From positions 1-6,769 of the forward strand of contig JAVBTI010000024.1 of assembly GCA_031556255.1 (NCBI GenBank): a stretch of DNA of 6,769 nt. Direction: 5' to 3'. Below the pieces are notes generated by a model that saw nothing but the letters and a program-made list of their open reading frames with translations, made no database searches and was not told the origin of the DNA. Both the position numbers and the translations under genes were made by a program. The stretch is from JAIRQX01 sp031556255. GTDB taxonomy: Bacteria; Chrysiogenota; Deferribacteres; Deferribacterales; JAISNW01. Positions 1 through 6,108 of the stretch are shown here, in pieces (within the stretch, counting starts at the first letter, position 1; every line of letters begins with the position of its first letter).

Positions 1-1
1 C

Positions 2-121
2 CTCACAATAGTTGATTTCTATGAAAGGGGCCTGATGGTAAGGGATAAGCGCAACATATCCGTCCATTCCGATCTTTTCCGTGATATATACGACTGGACG
101 GAAGACTGTTCATCTGATTAG
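2..121 (+). CDS. 3' end of an unrecognised protein (partial)
   Basis: An open frame enters from the left edge of the window and runs 39 codons to a TAG stop. The visible tail is hydrophilic and mixed-charge: it begins LTIVDFYERGLMVRDKRN and ends DWTEDCSSD, with no membrane segment and no motif I recognise. The other two plus-strand frames close early, and codon use looks ordinary, so this is plausibly the C-terminus of a real gene rather than a chance frame. Without the N-terminal part no function can be assigned. The stop codon overlaps the first base of the 32-bp direct repeat at 121-152, so the repeat block begins exactly where the gene ends. Confidence 0.45.
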   Translation, partial: LTIVDFYERGLMVRDKRNISVHSDLFRDIYDWTEDCSSD

Positions 122-152
122 GGCACTTTAACTTTGAGATGTTGTGTATGAT
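121..152. repeat. 32-bp direct repeat, copy 1
   Basis: This copy matches 281-312 at 30 of 32 positions and lies exactly 160 bp from it. The shared core is gggcactttaactttg, followed by a[g/a]-type variants and then tgtgtatgat. It starts at the last base of the stop codon of the upstream partial gene. A short arm, catct at 111-115, can pair with agatg at 137-141, placing the conserved core in the loop. No ORF covers it. Confidence 0.8.
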
Positions 153-192
153 GAATATATTATGTGCGGCTCTTTATCCTCGCGCGGGGAAC

Positions 193-265
193 CCGCCCTG
201 CGGTACGAGCCTGCGTCTGCGCGGCGCTTCGCAGGCTAACCCTGCTTCGCTTGCTCCGCGGGCGG
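193..265. repeat. GC-rich nested palindrome between the two direct repeats
   Basis: The outer arms 193-203 and 256-265 form 10 base pairs with a single bulged T at 199. Inside them, agcctgcg (208-215) and cgcaggct (230-237) form a perfect 8-bp stem around a 14-nt loop. The block is much more GC-rich than the DNA on either side and has no run of T after it on either strand, so it is not an intrinsic terminator. It resembles REP/BIME-type or MITE-like palindromic elements in architecture. I do not recognise the specific family. Confidence 0.6.
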
Positions 266-280
266 CGCAAAAGCACCTTC

Positions 281-312
281 GGGCACTTTAACTTTGAGGT
301 GCTGTGTATGAT
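281..312. repeat. 32-bp direct repeat, copy 2
   Basis: This is the second copy of the 121-152 repeat, with two base differences (agatgtt versus aggtgct). Here the flanking arm agcacct (272-278) pairs perfectly over 7 bp with aggtgct (297-303), again looping out the conserved gggcactttaactttg core. One of the two differences between the copies keeps a base pair (T-A in copy 1, C-G in copy 2). The repeat ends just before the A-run that, on the minus strand, is the U-tract of the cytochrome terminator. Confidence 0.8.
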
Positions 313-314
313 TT

Positions 315-343
315 AAAAACAGGGCAGGGGTTGCCCGCCCTGC
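315..343 (-). terminator. Intrinsic terminator of the cytochrome gene
   Basis: Read on the minus strand, cagggcggg pairs with cccTgccctg (one bulged T) around a short CAA-type loop, followed directly by TTTTT (plus-strand A-run 315-319). It starts about 12 nt after the cytochrome stop codon. This is the best-formed rho-independent terminator in the window and should end the peptidase/cytochrome transcript. Confidence 0.75.
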
Positions 344-354
344 TTTAGATCATA

Positions 355-735
355 TCATGGTACTTTCAGAATGAAGTCGTGATGGCAGCCGCCGTCGTTG
401 CAGTATAAAGTTGAAGGCCGGTGCGCCCTGTGGCACAGCGTGCAGCGTATTTGCCCGGCGTGCGACGCGTGGGGGCTGACCGTGTAGGAAACGCCCTTGC
501 CGTCTTTGAATGTTACCGGGGTGCCGTCGGCCATCGTGTCGTGGCATTCGATGCACGCAGACTGCGGGGCTTTCGTCTCCGGTTTGTCTGTATTATGGCA
601 GTCCGCGCATTTAAGACCCGCTTCCAGGTGCATTCCTGTTATTTTTTCCGCTTTTTTCTCTTCTCCGTGGGCGGCGGCGGCAAATATTGCCGCAAGGACG
701 GCAAATATCAAAGCAGCTTTTGCTTTTTTCATCAT
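355..735 (-). CDS. Periplasmic tetraheme c-type cytochrome
   Basis: This encodes a small exported electron-transfer protein of 126 residues. An N-terminal signal peptide (basic MMKKAK, then an Ala-rich hydrophobic core to about residue 22) probably ends at AHG|EE. The mature part has four covalent heme sites: CADCH (43-47), CIECH (61-65), CTLCH (98-102) and a wider CNDGGCH (112-118), a CX4CH spacing known from cytochrome c3 proteins. Extra histidines around HASH, RAH and CHH are candidate distal ligands. Size and layout resemble small tetraheme cytochromes and the heme domain of flavocytochrome c fumarate reductases; no flavin subunit is adjacent. The frame is open to an ATG at 756, but aaggag and gagg precede the tandem ATGs at 735 and 732, so the start is one of these. 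The gene lies 97 nt downstream of the S8 peptidase on the same strand, with no terminator between them. The electron partner is unknown. Confidence 0.85.
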   Translation of the reverse strand: MMKKAKAALIFAVLAAIFAAAAHGEEKKAEKITGMHLEAGLKCADCHNTDKPETKAPQSACIECHDTMADGTPVTFKDGKGVSYTVSPHASHAGQIRCTLCHRAHRPSTLYCNDGGCHHDFILKVP

Positions 736-832
736 ATCCTCAGATCTCCTTACCATTACATTCTTAATTGTAACATGTGATGAAATGAGAAAGAGTATCT
801 TGCGATATAGTTTGTGAAATTATTTTAAAGGA

Positions 833-2761
833 TCAGTTTTTTAATAATCGTCTCCGGGCAAGCCAGGCCACGGGGGCAAGCATCCAGATCATGCTTCCTG
901 CGACGCCGCTCTCAGTTCCGCCCACCGCGCAGCCGCCACCGCTGCTTTTCTTTTTCACAACAGAGCTGGGCGTGTCGTCCTCATTGAACCCGCCTATACG
1001 CTCCGGATAGTCGGTTGAAACCGTACAGGCGCCGCCCGCGTCTTTACAGTTTTTGACGGCCTGCAGGAAGGCGGCCATATCTATCTGCCTGCTGCCCTGG
1101 ACTTTGTTTGTGAGTTTCGCTGACGGCTTTGCCGAGTCGTAAAGCATATTCATCAATTGCTTCGACGCTGTCACCGAGAAATCACCGTAGACCGCCGCGC
1201 CTGCGGTCAGCGCACCCACCACAAAGGGGGCGGCCATAGACGTGCCCGAGAGTATTGTCAGGCTGTCGGCATAGTTTGCGCCACCGATTAGCAGCTTGTT
1301 TATCGTAACGCCGGAAGAAGAGCCGCTCAGCGTTCCGTTGACGGATATCTGGACGCTGATGTTTGTTGCGGTAGAAGGGATCGCGTAAAACAGGAACTTA
1401 TTGTCTTCGGAATCGGAAGTGCTTGCTACGGCAGGCCCCCAGCTTGAGGCATTGTTCAGTTTGACATACATATTCAGGGAACAATTGCTGCGGCATATAA
1501 GTCCGCTGTCATAATTAAGGGACACGGATCTGTTTTTCATGCCGGCGATTTCGTTTAGATTTATATTATCTACCGTAAAGCCGCCGCCGCCGGAACCGGG
1601 TGTATATTTCAGTTTTTCACCGTTCCTGCTCCAGTTGCTGCCGGAGGGAATGTTGGTGGGAACAAGCTCGTTGGTGCTCTGGTAAAGGACTCCGAGCGGG
1701 TTGGTGCTGTTATCCAGTCCCTTGCCAAGGAAATATATGGCGGTGCTGAGGATTTTATCCCCCGGGGCGGCAATACCCACAGTACCTCCGTAATTGCTGT
1801 AGCCCGCCAGTGAAAGGCTGGAAGTCAGCGACGCCACAGTTACAATATTTTCCAGATCATAGCTGCCGGGGTAAATCGGTGTTGTGGCCAGGCTGTAGCC
1901 GTACCCGTAAGCATTTCCATTCCCGGCGGCAGTGACGGCGATAATGCCTGCGTTTTTGAGGCGCTCGATGGCGTCATATTCCGCCTGGGAAAACTCGTCG
2001 CTGCCGAAGCTCATATTTATCGCTATTATGGGGACTCCGTTATTCTTTTTTTGATTTATTATAAAACCTATGGATGCGATTATCTCTTCGTTTGAAAGGG
2101 AATTGCCACCGTTGCTGGCCCTGGCCGGCAATACATGGACTTTGCCGTACCCGGTGCTTGCCACGCCGAAATTGTTGCCGGTGGCTGCTCCTATTATGCC
2201 CGCCACATGTGTGCCGTGCCCTTCGGTGTCGGACGAGCTGTTGTTGGCGGAGTATACAAGCTCGCTGCCGTCGCTGTTTTCCCAAAAAATCTTATATTCG
2301 TTATTGTTGTAATTTATGTCCATATGGGCGTCGGTAATTCCGGTGTCAATGACCGCCGCTACAGGCCCGCTGTTGCGTGTGAGGCCGGGCAGTGTATCCA
2401 TGATGTCTTTGCCGGCCAGCCAGCCTATCTGTGAGTCATTCAAAGCCCATTGATCCGAAAAGTTGGTATCCGAGGGGGCCACCGCAAAAGTGACGGGCGC
2501 AAACAGTTTTCTATAGATGACAGGCTCATAGCTGTCCGCCACGCCGTCGCTGAGAAGCTTTTTAGCTGTGAGCTCGCTGACGACATAGTAGCACTGCTCT
2601 TCTACACATACCGTTTTATATTGTGAAGCTTCTTTTGAGTATAACCTGTGCGTGTTTACCTCGGGACGTGTTATAGGTACGAGATATTTTTCAGTGTTGA
2701 CATTTTGTGCAAAAGAAGGTAAGGAAAACAGCAGCGATATAATAACAATAATAGGCTTCAT
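833..2761 (-). CDS. Secreted subtilisin-like (S8) serine peptidase with C-terminal anchoring signal
   Basis: This is a 642-residue exported endopeptidase of family S8. Numbered from the chosen start, it has a signal peptide (MKPIIVIISLLFSLPSFAQ), an N-terminal propeptide-like region to about 90, and then the catalytic domain. The catalytic Asp is D139 in VAAVIDTGI, the His is H182 in GHGTHVAG, the oxyanion Asn is N281 in AAGNGN, and the Ser is S508 in SGTSMAAPFV. The triad is complete, so activity is expected. About 155 residues (340-495), Ser/Asn/Gly-rich and probably beta-structured, are inserted between the Asn and Ser motifs. The tail carries SSGGGC (606-611), a hydrophobic segment ending near 634 and then ARRR, the layout of a CTERM sorting signal. 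Six other cysteines form three close pairs. An upstream ATG (2779) lacks a ribosome site, whereas GGAG sits 6 nt before the ATG at 2761. It likely acts at the cell surface; its substrate is unknown. Confidence 0.93.
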   Translation of the reverse strand: MKPIIVIISLLFSLPSFAQNVNTEKYLVPITRPEVNTHRLYSKEASQYKTVCVEEQCYYVVSELTAKKLLSDGVADSYEPVIYRKLFAPVTFAVAPSDTNFSDQWALNDSQIGWLAGKDIMDTLPGLTRNSGPVAAVIDTGITDAHMDINYNNNEYKIFWENSDGSELVYSANNSSSDTEGHGTHVAGIIGAATGNNFGVASTGYGKVHVLPARASNGGNSLSNEEIIASIGFIINQKKNNGVPIIAINMSFGSDEFSQAEYDAIERLKNAGIIAVTAAGNGNAYGYGYSLATTPIYPGSYDLENIVTVASLTSSLSLAGYSNYGGTVGIAAPGDKILSTAIYFLGKGLDNSTNPLGVLYQSTNELVPTNIPSGSNWSRNGEKLKYTPGSGGGGFTVDNINLNEIAGMKNRSVSLNYDSGLICRSNCSLNMYVKLNNASSWGPAVASTSDSEDNKFLFYAIPSTATNISVQISVNGTLSGSSSGVTINKLLIGGANYADSLTILSGTSMAAPFVVGALTAGAAVYGDFSVTASKQLMNMLYDSAKPSAKLTNKVQGSRQIDMAAFLQAVKNCKDAGGACTVSTDYPERIGGFNEDDTPSSVVKKKSSGGGCAVGGTESGVAGSMIWMLAPVAWLARRRLLKN

Positions 2762-2779
2762 GGTCATCTCCACGGACAT

Positions 2780-2808
2780 ACAATACTACGATTTGTTAAC
2801 TATTACAA
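2780..2808 (-). promoter_or_regulatory. Candidate promoter of the peptidase gene
   Basis: On the minus strand TTGTAA (2808-2803) is separated by 17 bp from TATTGT (2785-2780), each matching the sigma-70 consensus at 4 of 6 positions. The predicted transcript would begin near 2773, only a few bases before the GGAG ribosome site at 2771-2768, which is an unusually short leader. The match is weak and the region AT-rich, so this is tentative. Confidence 0.3.
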
Positions 2809-2832
2809 GTGGTATGGCGTACTCTTTTTATG

Positions 2833-2860
2833 TTGAGTTGGACAGCAAAGCGGGTATAAT
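2833..2860 (+). promoter_or_regulatory. Promoter of glgA
   Basis: TTGAGT (2833-2838), a 16-bp spacer and a perfect TATAAT (2855-2860) form a good sigma-70 promoter facing glgA. Transcription should begin around 2867, giving a leader of roughly 64 nt that starts within the hairpin described next. It is divergent from the peptidase gene. Confidence 0.65.
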
Positions 2861-2864
2861 GCAA

Positions 2865-2919
2865 CTGGGTCAGTTTTATTTAATAGCGCAATCCCGATAT
2901 TTAATAAAGGCTGACCCAG
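2865..2919 (+). promoter_or_regulatory. Leader hairpin abutting the glgA ribosome site
   Basis: The arms ctgggtcag (2865-2873) and ctgacccag (2911-2919) are perfectly complementary over 9 bp. Weaker A-U/G-U pairing continues inward. The predicted transcription start falls within the 5' arm, so the mRNA would begin almost at the base of this stem. The 3' arm ends inside the Shine-Dalgarno region (aggggtga, 2918-2925). The hairpin could stabilise the 5' end or partly mask the ribosome site. I do not recognise a known riboswitch. Confidence 0.5.
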
Positions 2920-2930
2920 GGGTGATTTAT

Positions 2931-4370
2931 ATGAATGTGTTGTTTATATCAAGCGAAATGGAACCTTACGCTAAATCGGGCGGCCTGGCGGATGTGGTGG
3001 CCGCATTGCCTAAGGCGCTTAAATCACTGGGGGCCAAAGTAAAGGTCGTTATACCGCTGTACGCTTCAATCAAATATGACAGGTATTCTTTAAAACAGAT
3101 CATCCCCTCAGCCTGTGTGCATATGGGCACATGCGAAGAGTGGTACCGCGTGCATCACACCGATTCACCCCACGGCGTGGATGTTTATTTTATAGAGTTT
3201 CAGAAATATTTCAACCGCCCCGGTTTTTATCACGACAGCGGCGGGGAGTACAGGGATAACGCGTTCCGGTTCGCCTTCCTGTCCAGGGCGGCTATGCAGG
3301 TGGCAAAAGATATAAATTTCAGGCCGGATGTCGTGCATGTACATGACTGGCAGACGGCGGTTACCGCCTACCACATGAAAAAGAAATACGATCCCTTTTT
3401 TGCTGATTCCGGGAGTGTCCTTACTATTCATAATATGGGATATCAGGGTGTTTATGACAGGAACGTGCTGTCCTATGCCATGATCAGCGAAAGCGATTTT
3501 GTTCCTGATATTTTTGAGGCATACGGAAACGTTAATCTATTGAAAGGAGGGATTGTTTGCGCGGACAAGCTTACGACTGTGAGTCCGACTTACGCCGAAG
3601 AGATTTTGGGTCCCATAGGCTCCAATGGGCTGGATATATATATCAACAGGCGCAGAAACGATCTTACAGGCATTTTGAACGGCATAGACACCGCTATATG
3701 GAATCCTGAAACGGATAAATATATTCCAGCCAACTTCAGCAGAAAAAGCTGGCGCAAAGGTAAAAAAACAAACAAAGCCGCTTTGCAGAAAGCTTTTAAT
3801 TTGGACGAAACTCCGAATGTGCCTGTTTTTGCCTTTATAGGCAGGTTTGCGGAGCAGAAAGGGCTGCATCTGTTACAGCCTGTTATCCGGCAGATTCTGA
3901 ACGAGATGATTTGCCAGTTTGTTATCTTAGGCTCAGGAGATCCGTCTCTGGAGGAATTTTTCGCACAACTTCCCGCCGTACGCCCCGGGAGCGCCGGAAG
4001 CTATATCGGTTACAATGAAAGCCTTGCACATCTTATTGAAGCTGGAAGCGATTTTTTTGTGATGCCGTCTATATACGAACCGTGCGGTCTGAACCAGATG
4101 TATTCGCATATTTACGGCACCTTGCCCGTGGTACGCGCGGTAGGCGGCCTTAATGATACGATTGTTCAGTACGACGAATATACGGGAGCGGGTAACGGCT
4201 TTAAATTCAATGATATTTCACCTTATGCTCTTTATTATACAATTGGGTTGGCTGTTTCCACTTATTATGACCGATATACTCATGTACAACAAATGATTGG
4301 CGAAGCCATGTCCCGCGATTACTCCTGGGAGAAGTCGGCAGAGAAATACTATTCACTATATGCAATGTAG
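2931..4370 (+). CDS. glgA: Glycogen synthase (GT5 family)
   Basis: GlgA transfers glucose from a nucleotide sugar (ADP-glucose in most bacteria) to the non-reducing end of an alpha-1,4-glucan, the chain-elongating step of glycogen synthesis in the cytoplasm. The 479 residues match the usual bacterial length. The N-terminal Rossmann half has the sugar-nucleotide loop KSGGLADV (K15; most relatives have KTGG), VHVHDW (135-140) and TIHNMGYQG (165-173). The C-terminal half has IGRFAEQKG (303-311, R305 and K310), and EPCGLNQ (383-389) with the conserved Glu383. GTLPVVRAVGGLNDT (396-410) follows. All key residues seen in the family are present. The frame is open far upstream (from 2652), but the family N-terminus MNVLFISSE begins at 2931, 5 nt after an aggggtga ribosome site. 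The usual partners glgB, glgC and glgP are not in the window, so it stands alone here; the next gene, a chemoreceptor, is unrelated. Confidence 0.97.
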   Translation: MNVLFISSEMEPYAKSGGLADVVAALPKALKSLGAKVKVVIPLYASIKYDRYSLKQIIPSACVHMGTCEEWYRVHHTDSPHGVDVYFIEFQKYFNRPGFYHDSGGEYRDNAFRFAFLSRAAMQVAKDINFRPDVVHVHDWQTAVTAYHMKKKYDPFFADSGSVLTIHNMGYQGVYDRNVLSYAMISESDFVPDIFEAYGNVNLLKGGIVCADKLTTVSPTYAEEILGPIGSNGLDIYINRRRNDLTGILNGIDTAIWNPETDKYIPANFSRKSWRKGKKTNKAALQKAFNLDETPNVPVFAFIGRFAEQKGLHLLQPVIRQILNEMICQFVILGSGDPSLEEFFAQLPAVRPGSAGSYIGYNESLAHLIEAGSDFFVMPSIYEPCGLNQMYSHIYGTLPVVRAVGGLNDTIVQYDEYTGAGNGFKFNDISPYALYYTIGLAVSTYYDRYTHVQQMIGEAMSRDYSWEKSAEKYYSLYAM

Positions 4371-4384
4371 ACGGCGTGCCTGCC

Positions 4385-4413
4385 TTGACTTAAACATCCG
4401 GATGCTTTATTTT
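4385..4413 (+). promoter_or_regulatory. Candidate promoter of the chemoreceptor gene
   Basis: TTGACT (4385-4390, 5 of 6 to consensus), a 17-bp spacer and TATTTT (4408-4413, 4 of 6) lie in the 71-bp gap after glgA. A perfect 10-bp palindrome, catccggatg (4395-4404), sits inside the spacer and might be an operator or a weak hairpin. No sigma-28 or sigma-54 flagellar-type promoter is evident. A separate transcript fits the unrelated function of the two neighbours. Confidence 0.45.
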
Positions 4414-4441
4414 ATTTAGACACGCCTACAGGAGGCATTTT

Positions 4442-6061
4442 ATGACAATTAAGCGTAAAGTTTATGTGGCGATGGTTTTTTTGATTGTTGCATCCGTTGC
4501 AGCGGCATTATTTATTTACATGAATGTGAGAAGTTTGAAAAACGCCGACCAGGCTCTTTATGAATCGGTTACCGACACATTGGGTCTGAGCGAATTTGTG
4601 GCCGCCCAGAATAAATTATATGTCGAGATCAACCTGGCTGCGTTCAGCCGCGTTACCGCCGCGCCTGAACCCGATGCCGTGAAAAGGGTTAACGATGCAT
4701 ACGCCGAATTCGGGGACAATAATAAAAAGCTTTCGGATCTTATAGATCATCCGGATACTAAAGCGGCGATGCAGACACAGGCCGACAGGCTGATGAAATC
4801 CAGGACGGAAGTGGACAGACGGATTCTGACGACCGTCCCCGGCGGCGTTTCCCGCGAGTTGCGCGAGGAGATGATGAAATGGTCGGAATCTTATTTTGAA
4901 AAAGAGATGGCCGAAACGCAGAAGTTAATTGATACGAACAATCTCATCGCCGACAACCAGTTTAAGGTGACCGCCCGGTCGTTCAACATGGCCGGCTATA
5001 TCACCCTGATTATTTTCGGCGCGCTTATTCTGTGCTTTATCGGCATCATAATCGCCGCAATATTTATGGTTACGAGAAAATTGGATATGTTGGTCGGCGC
5101 TTTCCGTGATGTCACATCCGGCGATGGCGATCTGACCAACACAATCAAGATAAATTCGAAAGACGAGCTGGGGGCCATGGCACAGTATTTCAACAACTTT
5201 GTAGCCCAGGTTGCCGACATAATCCGGCAGGTGAAGAAGGCCGCCGAAGAGACGAGCAACGCCAACACCACCATGGCGGCCACAATGGAAGAGCTGTCCG
5301 CCACTTTCCAGAACCAGACGATACAGGTCTCCACCGTCGCCTCCGCAATGGAGGAGATGTCGTCTTCGGCGCTTGAAATATCCGCCACCCTGGACAGCAA
5401 CCGTGATCTCACCCTGGATGCCGCCAAACAGAGCGGCGAAGGGGCAAAACAGCTAAGCCTGGCCCTGGAAAGCATGAGCGTCATACGCGCTAAAACGGAT
5501 AAGCTTGCGTCAACAATTAACAGCCTGTCCGATTCGTCAGTGCATATAGGCGAGATATTGAACGTTATCAATGATATTGCCGAACAGACGAACCTTCTGG
5601 CCCTCAACGCCGCCATTGAGGCTGCAAGGGCGGGGGATGCGGGCAGAGGCTTCGCGGTGGTGGCCGACGAGGTGAGGAAACTTGCCGAAAGAACCCAGAG
5701 GGCCACAAGCGAGATAGAAACGATAATAGGCTCACTGCAGAAAGAATCTTCCAACGCGTCGTCGGAGATGAAGGAAGCGGGAACCAGCGTTGCTCAGGGC
5801 GTGGACAGCCTTAACATAACCCAGAAATCCATCACGGCAATGCTGAAGACATTTGACGACGTGCAGCGCAATGCCGAGCAGATGGGGGTGGCCGTTGACC
5901 AGCAGTCCGCCGCCATTGCGGGGGTCAACGACAACACCCAAACCATGGCAAGCGGGATAGAGGAGTGCTCCAAAGTTGTGGAAGAAGTGGCCCTGTCCAC
6001 GCACGACCTTCAGATTCAGTCGGAAAACACGGCGAAAATCCTTTCATTCTTTAAAGTCTGA
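4442..6061 (+). CDS. Methyl-accepting chemotaxis protein (transmembrane chemoreceptor)
   Basis: This is a 539-residue inner-membrane receptor that passes a sensed signal to CheA/CheW. TM1 is residues 7-29, followed by a mainly helical periplasmic sensor (about 30-184) of the four-helix-bundle type by size and composition, then TM2 (186-210). A HAMP linker (about 210-265) includes SGDGDLTNTIKINSKDELGAM. The cytoplasmic coiled-coil signalling domain has the diagnostic hairpin tip from EQTNLLALNAAIEAARAGD at 381 to KLAERTQ at 419. Paired glutamates in TMEELSA (283-284), MEEMSS (304-305) and IEECSK (507-508) are likely methylation sites. The C-terminus ends SFFKV, with no NWETF-like CheR tether. 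AGGAGG lies 6 nt before the ATG. The HAMP lacks the usual proline after TM2 (VTRKLDML). No other che or flagellar genes are nearby, so this is an orphan receptor; its ligand cannot be read from the sequence. Confidence 0.96.
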   Translation: MTIKRKVYVAMVFLIVASVAAALFIYMNVRSLKNADQALYESVTDTLGLSEFVAAQNKLYVEINLAAFSRVTAAPEPDAVKRVNDAYAEFGDNNKKLSDLIDHPDTKAAMQTQADRLMKSRTEVDRRILTTVPGGVSRELREEMMKWSESYFEKEMAETQKLIDTNNLIADNQFKVTARSFNMAGYITLIIFGALILCFIGIIIAAIFMVTRKLDMLVGAFRDVTSGDGDLTNTIKINSKDELGAMAQYFNNFVAQVADIIRQVKKAAEETSNANTTMAATMEELSATFQNQTIQVSTVASAMEEMSSSALEISATLDSNRDLTLDAAKQSGEGAKQLSLALESMSVIRAKTDKLASTINSLSDSSVHIGEILNVINDIAEQTNLLALNAAIEAARAGDAGRGFAVVADEVRKLAERTQRATSEIETIIGSLQKESSNASSEMKEAGTSVAQGVDSLNITQKSITAMLKTFDDVQRNAEQMGVAVDQQSAAIAGVNDNTQTMASGIEECSKVVEEVALSTHDLQIQSENTAKILSFFKV

Positions 6062-6078
6062 TCTTTGGAGTTATTTTT

Positions 6079-6104
6079 CCCCTCCTCCCATATGGGAGGA
6101 GGGG
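6079..6104. repeat. Perfect 26-bp palindrome after the chemoreceptor gene
   Basis: The whole 26 bp is self-complementary: cccctcctccc, a central atat, then gggaggagggg. As RNA it would form an 11-bp, very stable stem. A T-run (6074-6078) lies before it on the plus strand and nothing T-rich follows on either strand, so it is not a standard intrinsic terminator. Its 3' arm holds a perfect AGGAGG (6097-6102). It may protect the 3' end of the chemoreceptor mRNA or control the small ORF that follows. Confidence 0.7.
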
Positions 6105-6108
6105 CCGG

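Noticed and set aside
121..312. CRISPR array
   Set aside because: Only two repeat copies exist, 160 bp apart, and the space between is a palindrome, not a unique spacer of 30-40 bp.
421..817. Plus-strand open frames opposite the cytochrome gene
   Set aside because: They are shadows of the heme protein on the minus strand, which has a signal peptide, four heme motifs and a ribosome site.
2040..2434. Several open frames on both strands within the peptidase gene
   Set aside because: They overlap the His and Asp motifs of the S8 peptidase and have no ribosome site or recognisable content.
2652..2930. N-terminal extension of glycogen synthase in the same frame
   Set aside because: The family N-terminus and a ribosome site start at 2931; the extension overlaps the peptidase gene on the other strand and the predicted promoter.
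4996..5754. Long open frame on the minus strand within the chemoreceptor gene
   Set aside because: It is the reverse-frame shadow of the coiled-coil coding region, low-complexity Ser/Ala/Ile-rich, without domain features.
6079..6104. Standard intrinsic terminator for the chemoreceptor gene
   Set aside because: The T-run precedes the stem on the plus strand and becomes an A-run after it on the minus strand, so neither direction has the required U-tract.
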